Positions 15,770 through 22,480 of a stretch of 22,480 bases of DNA are shown here, in pieces. A program made the position numbers and the translations under genes. Below the pieces are notes generated by a model. The model had not been told where the DNA came from, did not search any database, and worked only from the letters and a program-made list of their open reading frames with translations. Position 1 is the stretch's first letter; each line of letters opens with the position of its first letter. Source of the DNA: Chloroflexota bacterium (GTDB taxonomy: Bacteria > Chloroflexota > Limnocylindria > P2-11E). The stretch is from the NCBI GenBank assembly GCA_013695575.1, contig JACDAF010000329.1, positions 1 through 22,480 on the forward strand, in the 5' to 3' direction.

Positions 15770-16492
15770 CTAGGTGGATGCCGACCGGCGCAGCAGTGCG
15801 ACATGCGACACGACCGCACAGAGCCCCGCCAGCGCGACGAAGCTGAGTCCGATCCGCAGCGTGACGGCGTAAAAGTAGGACGCCGGATAGATCGCCAGGA
15901 GACTGCTGTCCGCGCTGAACAGGAAATTGCCCTGTGGGAAAAAGATCCGGTGGAAGAGCAGAAAGGCCGCATCGAAGGCGGTCGCGGCGAGGACGCCGGT
16001 CGCTCCGACACCGACGAGCGCGGTGAGTGCGCCCGCTCGCGCAAGGCGCGCGAGCCGGCCCTCTCGTCGCGCACGCCACGCGAGCCAGACCAGGATCGCC
16101 ATCGCTACGACCGCACACGCCTGCGCGGTGATGAAGACCGTTCGGACATCGGCCATGTGCGCGTACTCGTCAGGGGTGAAGAGCTCACGATCGAGCGTAC
16201 GCGGCGGGTCTTCGATCCTGCCCGTCACGTATGCGGTCCAGCGGGTGTGGAGGTCGGCCAGCGCCGGCAGATCAGCGACAGCGCCGCCGGCCGCGGCGCC
16301 CGACCGAACGGTCAGGCGCGCCGAGGTCCGCCCGGAAGCGGTCGCGACGTCCACGTAGGTCTCCGTCCCCGACGAGGCGAGCGCGACGGTCACCAGGCCC
16401 GCGACCCCCAAGGCCACCGCGAACGTCGCCACCTCCCACGCGCGCGGTCCGGACGCGCGCTCTGGCGCTCGCCTGGGCGGGGCGGCGGTCAC
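15770..16492 (-). CDS. DUF1461 integral membrane protein (TIGR01906-like)
   Basis: The 240-residue membrane protein has an N-terminal helix (about 20-40), an extracytoplasmic domain of about 75 residues, and then three hydrophobic helices. Family motifs are FTPDEYAHMADVRTVF and FDAAFLLFHRIFFPQGNFLF followed by LLAIYPASYFYAVT, which match DUF1461 in order and spacing. The function of the family is not established. The start is GTG (16492), overlapping the stop of the epimerase gene as GTGA. Its stop lies about ten bases before the frameshifted ORF upstream of murI. Confidence 0.85.
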   Translation of the reverse strand: MTAAPPRRAPERASGPRAWEVATFAVALGVAGLVTVALASSGTETYVDVATASGRTSARLTVRSGAAAGGAVADLPALADLHTRWTAYVTGRIEDPPRTLDRELFTPDEYAHMADVRTVFITAQACAVVAMAILVWLAWRARREGRLARLARAGALTALVGVGATGVLAATAFDAAFLLFHRIFFPQGNFLFSADSSLLAIYPASYFYAVTLRIGLSFVALAGLCAVVSHVALLRRSAST

Positions 16493-17514
16493 GCGCGCGC
16501 GATGACGCCCAGGCCGGGCCGGTCGGAGAAGACGAACCTTCCGTGCTCGACGGGGACGGCGATGAACGGGTCATCGACGATGAGCAGGTTGCCGTCGAGA
16601 TCCGCCCACTCGACGGCCGGCGCGAGATGCGCCGCGGCAGCGATCCCGACGCTGGTCTCGGCCGCACGGCAGCCGAGCATCACCCTGAGGCCGAGCTGGT
16701 GCGCCCTCTCGATCATGGCGCGAGCCTCGGCGATGCCTCCGCATTTCTGGAGCTTCACGTTGATGCCGTCGCACGCGCCCGCGAGGCCGTCGAGATCGGA
16801 CGTGCGCACCGCGGCTTCGTCCGCGACGATCGGCACCTCGGAGCGCTCGCGCACCGTGCGCAGACCGTCGATGTCGCGCGGGTCGACGGGCTGCTCCACG
16901 AACTCGATGCCGTACGGGGAGATCTCGGCTATCCGCGTCGGCGCCTCGTCGACCGTCCACGCCCCATTCGGGTCGACGCGGATCGCGCCGGTGAACCGTT
17001 CACGGACGCCGCGGATGACCGCGACCGCATCGACGCCCGCGCCGAGCTTCACCTTCAGGACGCGGAAGCCCCTCGCGCCTGCGGCCGCGGCGCGCTCGAT
17101 CATCACGTCTGGATCCGCGATCCCGATCGTGAACGAGGTGGGCGGCGCGTCGGCCGAAGCGAGGCCGAGGAAGGCGCGGAGCGACACACCGAGGGCCTGC
17201 GCCGCCCGGTCGTGGCCCAGGATGTCGAGGGCGCAGGCGGCCGCGCCACCGTGCGGGAAGCGCTCGTCCAGCCGGGTGCGCAGGGTTCCGAGGTCCGCCG
17301 GGTCCAGAGGGATGAGCTCGAGCGCGGCGCGCACGTCGCGCTCGAGGGACTCCGGGGTGTCGCCGAAGTAGGGGTCGGGAGATGCTTCACCGCGCGAGAT
17401 GCGGCGGCCCTCGTCCAGCTCCACGAGCACGAGCCGCTTCTCGGTGCGGACATGGCGCGAGATGGCGAAGGGCACCTCGAGATGGACATCGATCGTGCGC
17501 ACCGTGGCGTTCAA
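16489..17514 (-). CDS. dgcA: Enolase-superfamily epimerase, DgcA (N-acetyl-D-Glu racemase) or dipeptide epimerase
   Basis: This is a member of the muconate-lactonizing subgroup of the enolase superfamily, 341 residues from the TTG at 17514. Seen are the KxK acid/base pair (Lys154, Lys156 in LKVKLG), metal ligands Asp181 (VDPNGAW), Glu207 (EFVEQP) and Asp232 (VADEA), the opposite base Lys254 in INVKLQKCGG, and the specificity loop DLDGNLL. These are features of L-Ala-D/L-Glu dipeptide epimerases and of DgcA, which racemises N-acetyl-glutamate. The DUF1611 (DgcN) gene directly upstream favours DgcA; the N-acyl-D-Glu moiety is shared by both substrates. The TTG overlaps the upstream TGA (TTGA); GTG at 17502 is an alternative. 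The upstream open frame to 17745 overlaps dgcN and is not real. Confidence 0.85.
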   Translation of the reverse strand: MNATVRTIDVHLEVPFAISRHVRTEKRLVLVELDEGRRISRGEASPDPYFGDTPESLERDVRAALELIPLDPADLGTLRTRLDERFPHGGAAACALDILGHDRAAQALGVSLRAFLGLASADAPPTSFTIGIADPDVMIERAAAAGARGFRVLKVKLGAGVDAVAVIRGVRERFTGAIRVDPNGAWTVDEAPTRIAEISPYGIEFVEQPVDPRDIDGLRTVRERSEVPIVADEAAVRTSDLDGLAGACDGINVKLQKCGGIAEARAMIERAHQLGLRVMLGCRAAETSVGIAAAAHLAPAVEWADLDGNLLIVDDPFIAVPVEHGRFVFSDRPGLGVIARA

Positions 17515-18590
17515 CCGAGCAGTGCTCCCCGGACCGCGTCGGCGATGCCGTCGGCACCGGACTCGCCTTGGCGAACGGGATCGAACACTGGCAGACCCGT
17601 CTCGACGCGGGCGCCGTCGAGCGTCGCGCGAACGAGGTCGCCGTTCGTGCTGGACGACGTGTTGATCGCCACCGCAACGACCCTGGCCCGAGGCGATCCC
17701 GGCGGGTTCCGCCACGACGCCGCGTCCTCGTAGATGCGCACGCACTCCGAGAGCCGCCGGATGGGCAGCCCGAACACGTTTCCCTTCACCTGCTGTCGCC
17801 TCATATCGTGGCAGAGGACCATCGCGTCCGGTGCGCTCCCGTGCAGCAGTCCCAGCGTCACGCCAGAGAAGCCGGGATGCATGAGCGATCCCTGGCCCTC
17901 GACGATGAGCCAGTCAGCGCGCTCGGCCGCCTCGCACACCATCCGCTCCGCCGCCCCCGCGATGAAATCGGCGACGACCGCGTCAACGGCGATGCCACTC
18001 CCGGCGATGGCGATTCCAGTCTGCCCCGTTGCGACGAACGCGACGCGCTGGCCGGCGCGCTTGAGCGCGGCGACGATCTCGAGCGCGACCGTCATCTTTC
18101 CCACAGCGGCGTCGGTGCCGACGGTGAGCACGACCTTCGCGGCTTCCCGCCGGCGGCGGTTCCCGCCGACCGGCAGGTCGGGCGGCGGCTCGCGCAGCTC
18201 GCGAACGCGGCCCCCGCCGCGCGCTGCGGCACTCGCGAGCTCGGGGTCGGCGAGCACGCGCTCGTGGAGTCCGCTCCAGACGTCGACGCCCTGCGCGAGC
18301 GCCTGCGCGAGCACGGGCCGGTACGCATCGGGGATGCGACCGCCCGCCGACGCGGTGCCGATGAGCAGGACGTCGGCTCCGAGGGCGAGCGATTCGCCCA
18401 GTGTCCCGACGACGGGCGCACCCGCACCGGCGCCAACGTGTGCCGCCGCGTCGGACGGCGCGCGCGTCGAATCGATCACCGCGACGATCGGGTACGGCGC
18501 GTAGCGCAGCGCGCCGATCGCCGTCTTCGCCGTCTCGGGTGCGAAGAGGCCCTCGGCGAGGATGGCGACGCGCGGCGACGAGTGCTTCAC
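17511..18590 (-). CDS. dgcN: DUF1611 family protein, probable D-glutamate N-acetyltransferase DgcN
   Basis: The 359-residue protein has the two-part layout of DUF1611: an N-terminal Rossmann-like domain (about 7-140) and a P-loop-like domain with VGTDAAVGKMT (157-167), EGQGSLMHPGFSGVTLGLL (from 231) and a conserved C-terminus around INTS. The best-described members, DgcN, acetylate D-glutamate with acetyl-CoA, giving the substrate of DgcA; the two genes are usually neighbours, as here. This link is from family knowledge and is not proven for this protein. The GTG at 18590 overlaps the stop of the D-aminoacylase gene (GTGA), which fixes the start; the frame is open further upstream to 18770 but only inside that gene. 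It ends in TTGA overlap with dgcA. Confidence 0.82.
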   Translation of the reverse strand: MKHSSPRVAILAEGLFAPETAKTAIGALRYAPYPIVAVIDSTRAPSDAAAHVGAGAGAPVVGTLGESLALGADVLLIGTASAGGRIPDAYRPVLAQALAQGVDVWSGLHERVLADPELASAAARGGGRVRELREPPPDLPVGGNRRRREAAKVVLTVGTDAAVGKMTVALEIVAALKRAGQRVAFVATGQTGIAIAGSGIAVDAVVADFIAGAAERMVCEAAERADWLIVEGQGSLMHPGFSGVTLGLLHGSAPDAMVLCHDMRRQQVKGNVFGLPIRRLSECVRIYEDAASWRNPPGSPRARVVAVAINTSSSTNGDLVRATLDGARVETGLPVFDPVRQGESGADGIADAVRGALLG

Positions 18591-20164
18591 GCGGCATCCC
18601 GCCCGAGGCGGAGAAATCGCCCGTGCCTGCCGGAGGTCGTCTCGCCGGCCTCCAGCGCCAGCTCGCCGTTCACGAGCACGTGTTCGATGCCGACCGGATA
18701 CCGGTGCGGGTCCTCGTAGGTGGCCGTGTCGCTGACGCGCTCCGGATCGAACAGGACGAGATCTGCCCACCAGCCGTTGCGGACGAGGCCGCGCTCGCGC
18801 AGCTGCAGGCGTCCGGCCGCGAGCGATGTCATCTTCCGCACCGCGTCCTCGAGCGTGATGACCGCCTCGTCGCGCGCGTAGTGGCCCAGCACGCGGGGGA
18901 AAGTGCCATACGACCGCGGGTGCGGCTTCCCGGAGGAGAGCGGCCCGTATGGAGCATTCGCCCGCGAGTCGCTGCCGATGCTCACCCAGTGCTTCGCCAT
19001 CACGTAGCGCACGTCGTCCTCGCTCATGGAGTGGTGCACGATGTCGACCGCGCCCTCATGTTCGATGAGCGCGTCACAGGTCCACTCGAGGGCGTCCTGC
19101 CCGGCCTCCGCCGCCAGCTGCGCGACGCTCCGCCCGGCCCACGTTGGCCGATGGCGGGCCCGTGCGATCACGATGCGGTCCCAGGCGCGGCCCGTCTCAA
19201 CGTACTCACTGCGGATGCGCGCACGTACCCCACGGCTGCGCAGGCGCTCGCACATCGCGCGCGAGCCCCCCTCGTGGACCCAGTTGGGGATCGTCACCGC
19301 AAGCCCCGTGGAGGACGCCGTGTAGGGGTACTGGTCGGCGATCACGTCGACGCCGTCCGCCCGCGCAGCCTCGATGAGCGCCGCCGATTCACGGACGCGT
19401 CCCCAGTTCTTCTGCCCCGACGCCTTGTGGTGCGACAGCTGGACACGCACACCCGACCGTCGGCCGATCTCGAGGTTCTCCTCGACGGCCTCGAGCAGCC
19501 GGTCCCCCTCGTTGCGGATGTGACTCGCGTACAGGCCGGCGTAGTCGCGGACGACCTCGCAGAGGGAGGCGATCTCCTCCGTCGTGCCGTACGCGCTCGG
19601 CGGGTAGATGAGCCCGGTGGACAGGCCGATGGCCCCGTCGGCGAGCGCCGACGCGAGCACGGCTCTCATCGTCGCGAGCTCACCGGAGGACGGCGCCCGC
19701 GCCTCAGCACCCATCACGCCCAGCCGCAGCGTCCCATGCCCGACGAATGAGCAGAAGTTGATCGACGATCCGTTCCGCTCGACGGCGTCCGCGTATTCGC
19801 CGAAGGACGTCCAGGTCCGCTCGAGGTCCAGGCGGGCTATCTCGCGCTCGAGCTCCTCGGCCGCGAGGCCGACCGCTGGAGCGGACGAGCCGCCGCAGTT
19901 CCCGGCGACCACCAGGGTGACGCCCTGATGGACCGCGCTCTCGAGCGCGGAGTTCACCAGGACCGACTCATCGGAGTGCGAGTGGATGTCGATGAACCCC
20001 GGACAGACGACCATCCCCGTGGCGTCGATCACGCGCGCGCCGTCCGTCGGGAGGTCGGGCCCGACGGCGGCAATGCGGCCGTCGCGCACCGCCACGTCGC
20101 CGCGAACGCGGTCCCCGCCCGTGCCGTCGATGACCCACCCGCCGCGTAGGAGGAGCGCGCTCAA
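18587..20164 (-). CDS. N-acyl-D-amino-acid deacylase (D-aminoacylase)
   Basis: This is an amidohydrolase-superfamily enzyme of 525 residues that should remove the acyl group from N-acyl-D-amino acids or related compounds. Metal-site features are FIDIHSHSD (His61, His63), GNCGG with Cys90 at the position of the D-aminoacylase zinc Cys, SHIRNEGD (His215), QLSHHKASG (245-247) and IGSDSRANA with a catalytic Asp. HPRSYGTFPRVLGHYAR is diagnostic for the D-aminoacylase group. Length is normal. The start is TTG (20164), overlapping the methyltransferase stop (TTGA), and MSALLLRGGWVIDGTG is the expected N-terminus. Acyl group and side chain preference cannot be read from the sequence; the genes around it suggest N-acyl-D-glutamate, but D-amino-acid peptides are also possible. 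Confidence 0.9.
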   Translation of the reverse strand: MSALLLRGGWVIDGTGGDRVRGDVAVRDGRIAAVGPDLPTDGARVIDATGMVVCPGFIDIHSHSDESVLVNSALESAVHQGVTLVVAGNCGGSSAPAVGLAAEELEREIARLDLERTWTSFGEYADAVERNGSSINFCSFVGHGTLRLGVMGAEARAPSSGELATMRAVLASALADGAIGLSTGLIYPPSAYGTTEEIASLCEVVRDYAGLYASHIRNEGDRLLEAVEENLEIGRRSGVRVQLSHHKASGQKNWGRVRESAALIEAARADGVDVIADQYPYTASSTGLAVTIPNWVHEGGSRAMCERLRSRGVRARIRSEYVETGRAWDRIVIARARHRPTWAGRSVAQLAAEAGQDALEWTCDALIEHEGAVDIVHHSMSEDDVRYVMAKHWVSIGSDSRANAPYGPLSSGKPHPRSYGTFPRVLGHYARDEAVITLEDAVRKMTSLAAGRLQLRERGLVRNGWWADLVLFDPERVSDTATYEDPHRYPVGIEHVLVNGELALEAGETTSGRHGRFLRLGRDAA

Positions 20165-20916
20165 CCGCGGCGCTCCTGCTCGTCACCGCGCTCGCGCCGC
20201 CGCGCGATGATGAGGAGCCGGGGTGAGCGCTCGTCGGCAGGCGAGCCGTCGAAGTCACCTTCCATGGACTCGATCGAGAATCCGGCTGCGGCGAGGAGCA
20301 GCTCCGCCTCGCGGCGATACAGGTAATGAAGCGTCGCCGTTCGCGAGTAGCGGTGGACGATGCGATCGTCGCCCACCTCATCGCACGTCCACGTGAACGT
20401 GCTGCGGTCGACCGTCGCGCGCGTCGAGGTGAAGACGGTCACGCGCGAGCCTGACTCGGTCTCGAACGTGCCCTCCTCGACCACCGCGCCCTCGTAGCCG
20501 GCGACCTTCTCGGGGTCGGGCTGGAACACATGCATCGCGAAGCGCCCTCCCTCGGTCAGGTGCTCGCGGGCCCGCGCCAGGCAGGCCCAGCGCTCCTCAG
20601 GCTCGAACATGAGGAAGGTGTTCAGGACCATGAGGACCAGCGGGAACGTCTCGTCGAGCGAAAAGTCGCGGACGTCCCCGTCGCGCAGATCGACCACGAC
20701 GCCCGCCCGCATCGCGCGCGCGCGAGCTCGCTCCAGCATGGCCGGTGACCGTTCGATGCCGACGACGCGGTGGCCATCCGCGGCGAGTGGCACGGCGATG
20801 CGGCCCGAGCCGCACCCGAGCTCGAGGATCGGGCCGCCGGTCCGCACCGCAAGGGCGCGGCACCAGTCGGCATCCGCGTGGAGCGGGTCGTACACGAGGT
20901 CGTAGAACTCCGCCAG
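20161..20916 (-). CDS. Class I SAM-dependent methyltransferase
   Basis: This is a Rossmann-fold methyltransferase with motif I ILELGCGSGR followed by IAVPLAADGHRVVGIERSPAML, then DLRDGDVRDF, LVLMVLNTFLMF and a post-motif LTEGGRFAMHVFQP. The C-terminal half is a beta-rich region like that in small-molecule methyltransferases. The substrate is unknown. The start is unclear. High third-position GC in this frame begins near the M20 stop (about 20970), but no ATG, GTG or TTG lies there. The choices are CTG 20916 (giving LAEFYDLVYDP, 251 residues) or GTG 20895; the longer frame to 21285 lies inside the M20 gene. The TGA overlaps the D-aminoacylase TTG start. It is an unexplained member of the salvage-like gene run. 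Confidence 0.82.
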   Translation of the reverse strand: MAEFYDLVYDPLHADADWCRALAVRTGGPILELGCGSGRIAVPLAADGHRVVGIERSPAMLERARARAMRAGVVVDLRDGDVRDFSLDETFPLVLMVLNTFLMFEPEERWACLARAREHLTEGGRFAMHVFQPDPEKVAGYEGAVVEEGTFETESGSRVTVFTSTRATVDRSTFTWTCDEVGDDRIVHRYSRTATLHYLYRREAELLLAAAGFSIESMEGDFDGSPADERSPRLLIIARRRERGDEQERRG

Positions 20917-20965
20917 CCTCGCGGCTTCCGCCCGGCTGCCGACGTGACCGAGCCAGTCGGGCTCG

Positions 20966-22132
20966 TCAGCGCGTTGCGTTGTGGCGCTCCCAGGCGCGCT
21001 GTACGAGAGCCGGATCGGAGAAGACGTCGATCGCGGTGTGGGCGAGCGCCTTCGCGCCGAGGCGCATCGTCGCCAGGGCGCCGGGCAGCGCGGCGGCCGC
21101 GGCGAAGGCGTGCGAGTGTCCCGGCGTGGCATCGGACGTGATCGCCAAGATCGGATGCAGCGAGGGCACGACGGCGCTGACGTTGCCCATATCCGTTGAT
21201 CCGTGCGTGTCCGCCGGTCGGCGCCTCGGCATCGGTCGGCCCAGCGCGCCCGCGTTCGCGGCGAAGGCCTCCGCCAGCGGTCCATTCGTCAGGACGCCCT
21301 CGGTCGTCTCGCTCCAGCTGTGTCGCAGCTCGCAGCCGGTGGCCTTCGCCGCGCCGTTGAAGCATCCGAGCACACGCCCGCGCAGCTCCTGCAGGTACGC
21401 GCTGTCCGGCGAGCGGACCATGAGGCGTGCGGCCGCTCGCTCGGGGATGATGTTCGGCGCCTGGCCACCGTCGGTGATGATGCCGTGCACGCGAGAGTCG
21501 CTGCGGATCACCAGTCGGAGCGCGGACAGCGCGCTCCAGCCGAGGAGCAGGCCGTCGAGCGCGTTCACACCCGCCTGTGGCTCCGCCGCGGCATGCGCGG
21601 CCTTCCCGTGCATCTCGATCTCGAGGTTCACGAGTGCGAGCATGAGCGGGTCGAGCTCGTCGTGGTCGCCCGCGTGATACATCAGCGCGGCGTCGACGTC
21701 CCCGAACAGGCCCGCCTTGATGAGCGCGGCCTTGCCGTTGCCGCGCTCCTCGGCGGGGCAGCCGATGAGGCGGATCGTGCCGCTCCCCTGCAGCACGTCG
21801 CGGACAGCGAGGAAAGCGCCGACCGCGGCCGTCCCCATGACGTTGTGGCCGCACGCATGTCCGACCCCGGGCAGAGCGTCGTACTCGGCGCAGAAAGCCA
21901 CGACGGGGGCGCCGGAACCGGCGTCAGCGACGAACGCCGTCTCGAGTCCTCCGGCGCCGCGCGCGACAGGGGTGCCTTCACGCTCCACGTAGTCGGCGAG
22001 CGCGGACGACGCGAAGCGCTCTTCATACGCGAGCTCAGGCCGCGCGTGGATCGCGAGCGAGAGCCGGTCGAGCTCCTCGCCACGAGCATCGACCAGTGCT
22101 CCGGCACGGGTCTTCACGGCGGCGAGATCCAT
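20966..22132 (-). CDS. M20 family metallo-amidohydrolase/peptidase
   Basis: This 388-residue di-zinc hydrolase of the M20 family cleaves amide bonds of N-acyl amino acids or dipeptides. Landmarks are HARPELAYEE, AEYDALPGVGHACGHN (Cys94, His96), CPAEER with the general base Glu128 or Glu129, MYHAGDHDEL with His153, and a lid domain around 170-290. AEYDALPGVGHACGHN is typical of the subgroup with AbgB, PM20D2 and related amidohydrolases, which act on p-aminobenzoyl-glutamate, beta-alanyl-lysine and similar substrates. No signal peptide is present, so it acts in the cytosol. The ATG at 22132 lies 13 bases after a membrane-protein gene. It could deacylate N-acyl-L-Glu made by the neighbouring epimerase, which is a hypothesis from context only. 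Confidence 0.9.
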   Translation of the reverse strand: MDLAAVKTRAGALVDARGEELDRLSLAIHARPELAYEERFASSALADYVEREGTPVARGAGGLETAFVADAGSGAPVVAFCAEYDALPGVGHACGHNVMGTAAVGAFLAVRDVLQGSGTIRLIGCPAEERGNGKAALIKAGLFGDVDAALMYHAGDHDELDPLMLALVNLEIEMHGKAAHAAAEPQAGVNALDGLLLGWSALSALRLVIRSDSRVHGIITDGGQAPNIIPERAAARLMVRSPDSAYLQELRGRVLGCFNGAAKATGCELRHSWSETTEGVLTNGPLAEAFAANAGALGRPMPRRRPADTHGSTDMGNVSAVVPSLHPILAITSDATPGHSHAFAAAAALPGALATMRLGAKALAHTAIDVFSDPALVQRAWERHNATR

Positions 22133-22145
22133 CGGTGCCGCAACG

Positions 22146-22480
22146 CTAGCGGACCGCAGGCGCGCGCGTGGTGAGGGCCGCCTCCGCGAGCGCGAAGGCG
22201 AGCAGCACGAACCCGGCGGTAAAGAGGTTCAGGCCGTCGATGGCGCGCAGCGCGAGCAGCATCGCCGCCACGACACCGGCGCTCGCGCCGCGCCGCAGAG
22301 CGAGCCGGCGCTCCAGACGGGTTTTCGCCGATCGACCGGTGCCGACCAGTCCGAGGAGCACGCGCGCGACGGCGGCCGCAACGGCCACCCCGACCGCCGC
22401 CACGAACGCGGCCACGGCGAGCGGCTCACCGGGGTCGCGAAGACCGACCGTCAGCACGGCCACGCCGAGTCCCGCGATGC
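22146..22480 (-). CDS. Small multi-span membrane protein, partial (5' end outside window)
   Basis: The open frame continues past the window edge. The visible 111 residues contain about four hydrophobic segments: IAGLGVAVLTVGL, VAAFVAAVGVAVAAAVARVL, SAGVVAAMLLAL and FTAGFVLLAFALAEAAL. A basic loop (RSAKTRLERRLALRRG) lies between the second and third. The GTG at 22463 falls inside a hydrophobic segment, so the true start is probably beyond the window. I recognise no family. Its TAG lies 13 bases before the M20 start, so it is probably co-transcribed with the genes that follow. Confidence 0.6.
   Translation of the reverse strand, partial: IAGLGVAVLTVGLRDPGEPLAVAAFVAAVGVAVAAAVARVLLGLVGTGRSAKTRLERRLALRRGASAGVVAAMLLALRAIDGLNLFTAGFVLLAFALAEAALTTRAPAVR

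Noticed and set aside
15611..17371. 586-codon plus-strand open frame
   Set aside because: Runs through DUF1461 and the epimerase on the other strand and is Arg/Ser-rich without motifs.
16231..18719. Two long plus-strand open frames opposite dgcA and dgcN
   Set aside because: The composition is that of antisense shadows; the minus strand carries conserved catalytic motifs throughout.
18591..18770. dgcN extension to 18770
   Set aside because: Lies wholly inside the D-aminoacylase gene; the GTGA overlap at 18590 gives the natural start.
1..22480. CRISPR array, insertion sequence, integrase or prophage
   Set aside because: No regularly spaced direct repeats, transposase or phage genes seen on either strand; the tRNAs show no attachment-site duplication.

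Overview
The window is GC-rich (roughly 70% by eye) and packed with bacterial genes. It uses many GTG and TTG starts and joins genes by 4-base stop/start overlaps. A tryptophan T-box leader, an amino-acid ABC transporter in ATPase-binding protein-permease-permease order, a DivIC-type division protein and two CAT-anticodon tRNAs without encoded CCA suggest a high-GC Gram-positive-like lineage. My best guess is Chloroflexota (Limnocylindria-like) or Actinomycetota. This rests on gene style alone, not on a marker phylogeny.

Layout. (1) 1-3190, minus strand: trpD-trpC-trpB (trpB cut by the window edge) behind a T-box leader with a UGG (Trp) specifier and an intrinsic-type hairpin. (2) 3288-3761, plus strand: an unknown 157-aa protein with an HEFCH zinc-protease-like motif, divergent from the trp leader. 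(3) 3834-7934, minus: a CAT tRNA lying three bases from the tilS start, then tilS, ftsH and thpR. (4) 8001-9349, minus: a beta-lactamase-fold serine hydrolase, a DivIC/FtsB-like protein, a probable initiator tRNA and a strong terminator. (5) 9406-12673, plus: a GluABCD-like amino-acid uptake operon. (6) 12670-22480, minus: a nearly gapless ten-gene run that enters from outside the window. It holds a membrane protein, an M20 amidohydrolase, a methyltransferase, an N-acyl-D-amino-acid deacylase, a DUF1611 protein (DgcN type), an enolase-superfamily epimerase (DgcA type), a DUF1461 membrane protein, a broken or misread short ORF, murI, ychF and a PfkB kinase. Its last stop codon shares a CTAG with the stop of the convergent permease gene.

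How the genes may work together. Region 6 is the most interesting part. DgcN and DgcA family members convert D-glutamate to N-acetyl-D-glutamate and then to N-acetyl-L-glutamate. The same run encodes a D-aminoacylase, an M20 deacylase/peptidase and glutamate racemase, so it can be read as a D-glutamate / N-acyl-D-amino-acid / cell-wall-peptide salvage module that also feeds peptidoglycan synthesis. The glutamate-type importer next to it would supply or recover substrate. The pairing of families is seen directly; the joint pathway is inference. Regions 3 and 4 join tRNA genes to protein genes (tilS modifies a CAU tRNA; ftsB precedes the initiator-like tRNA), which is an unusual arrangement.
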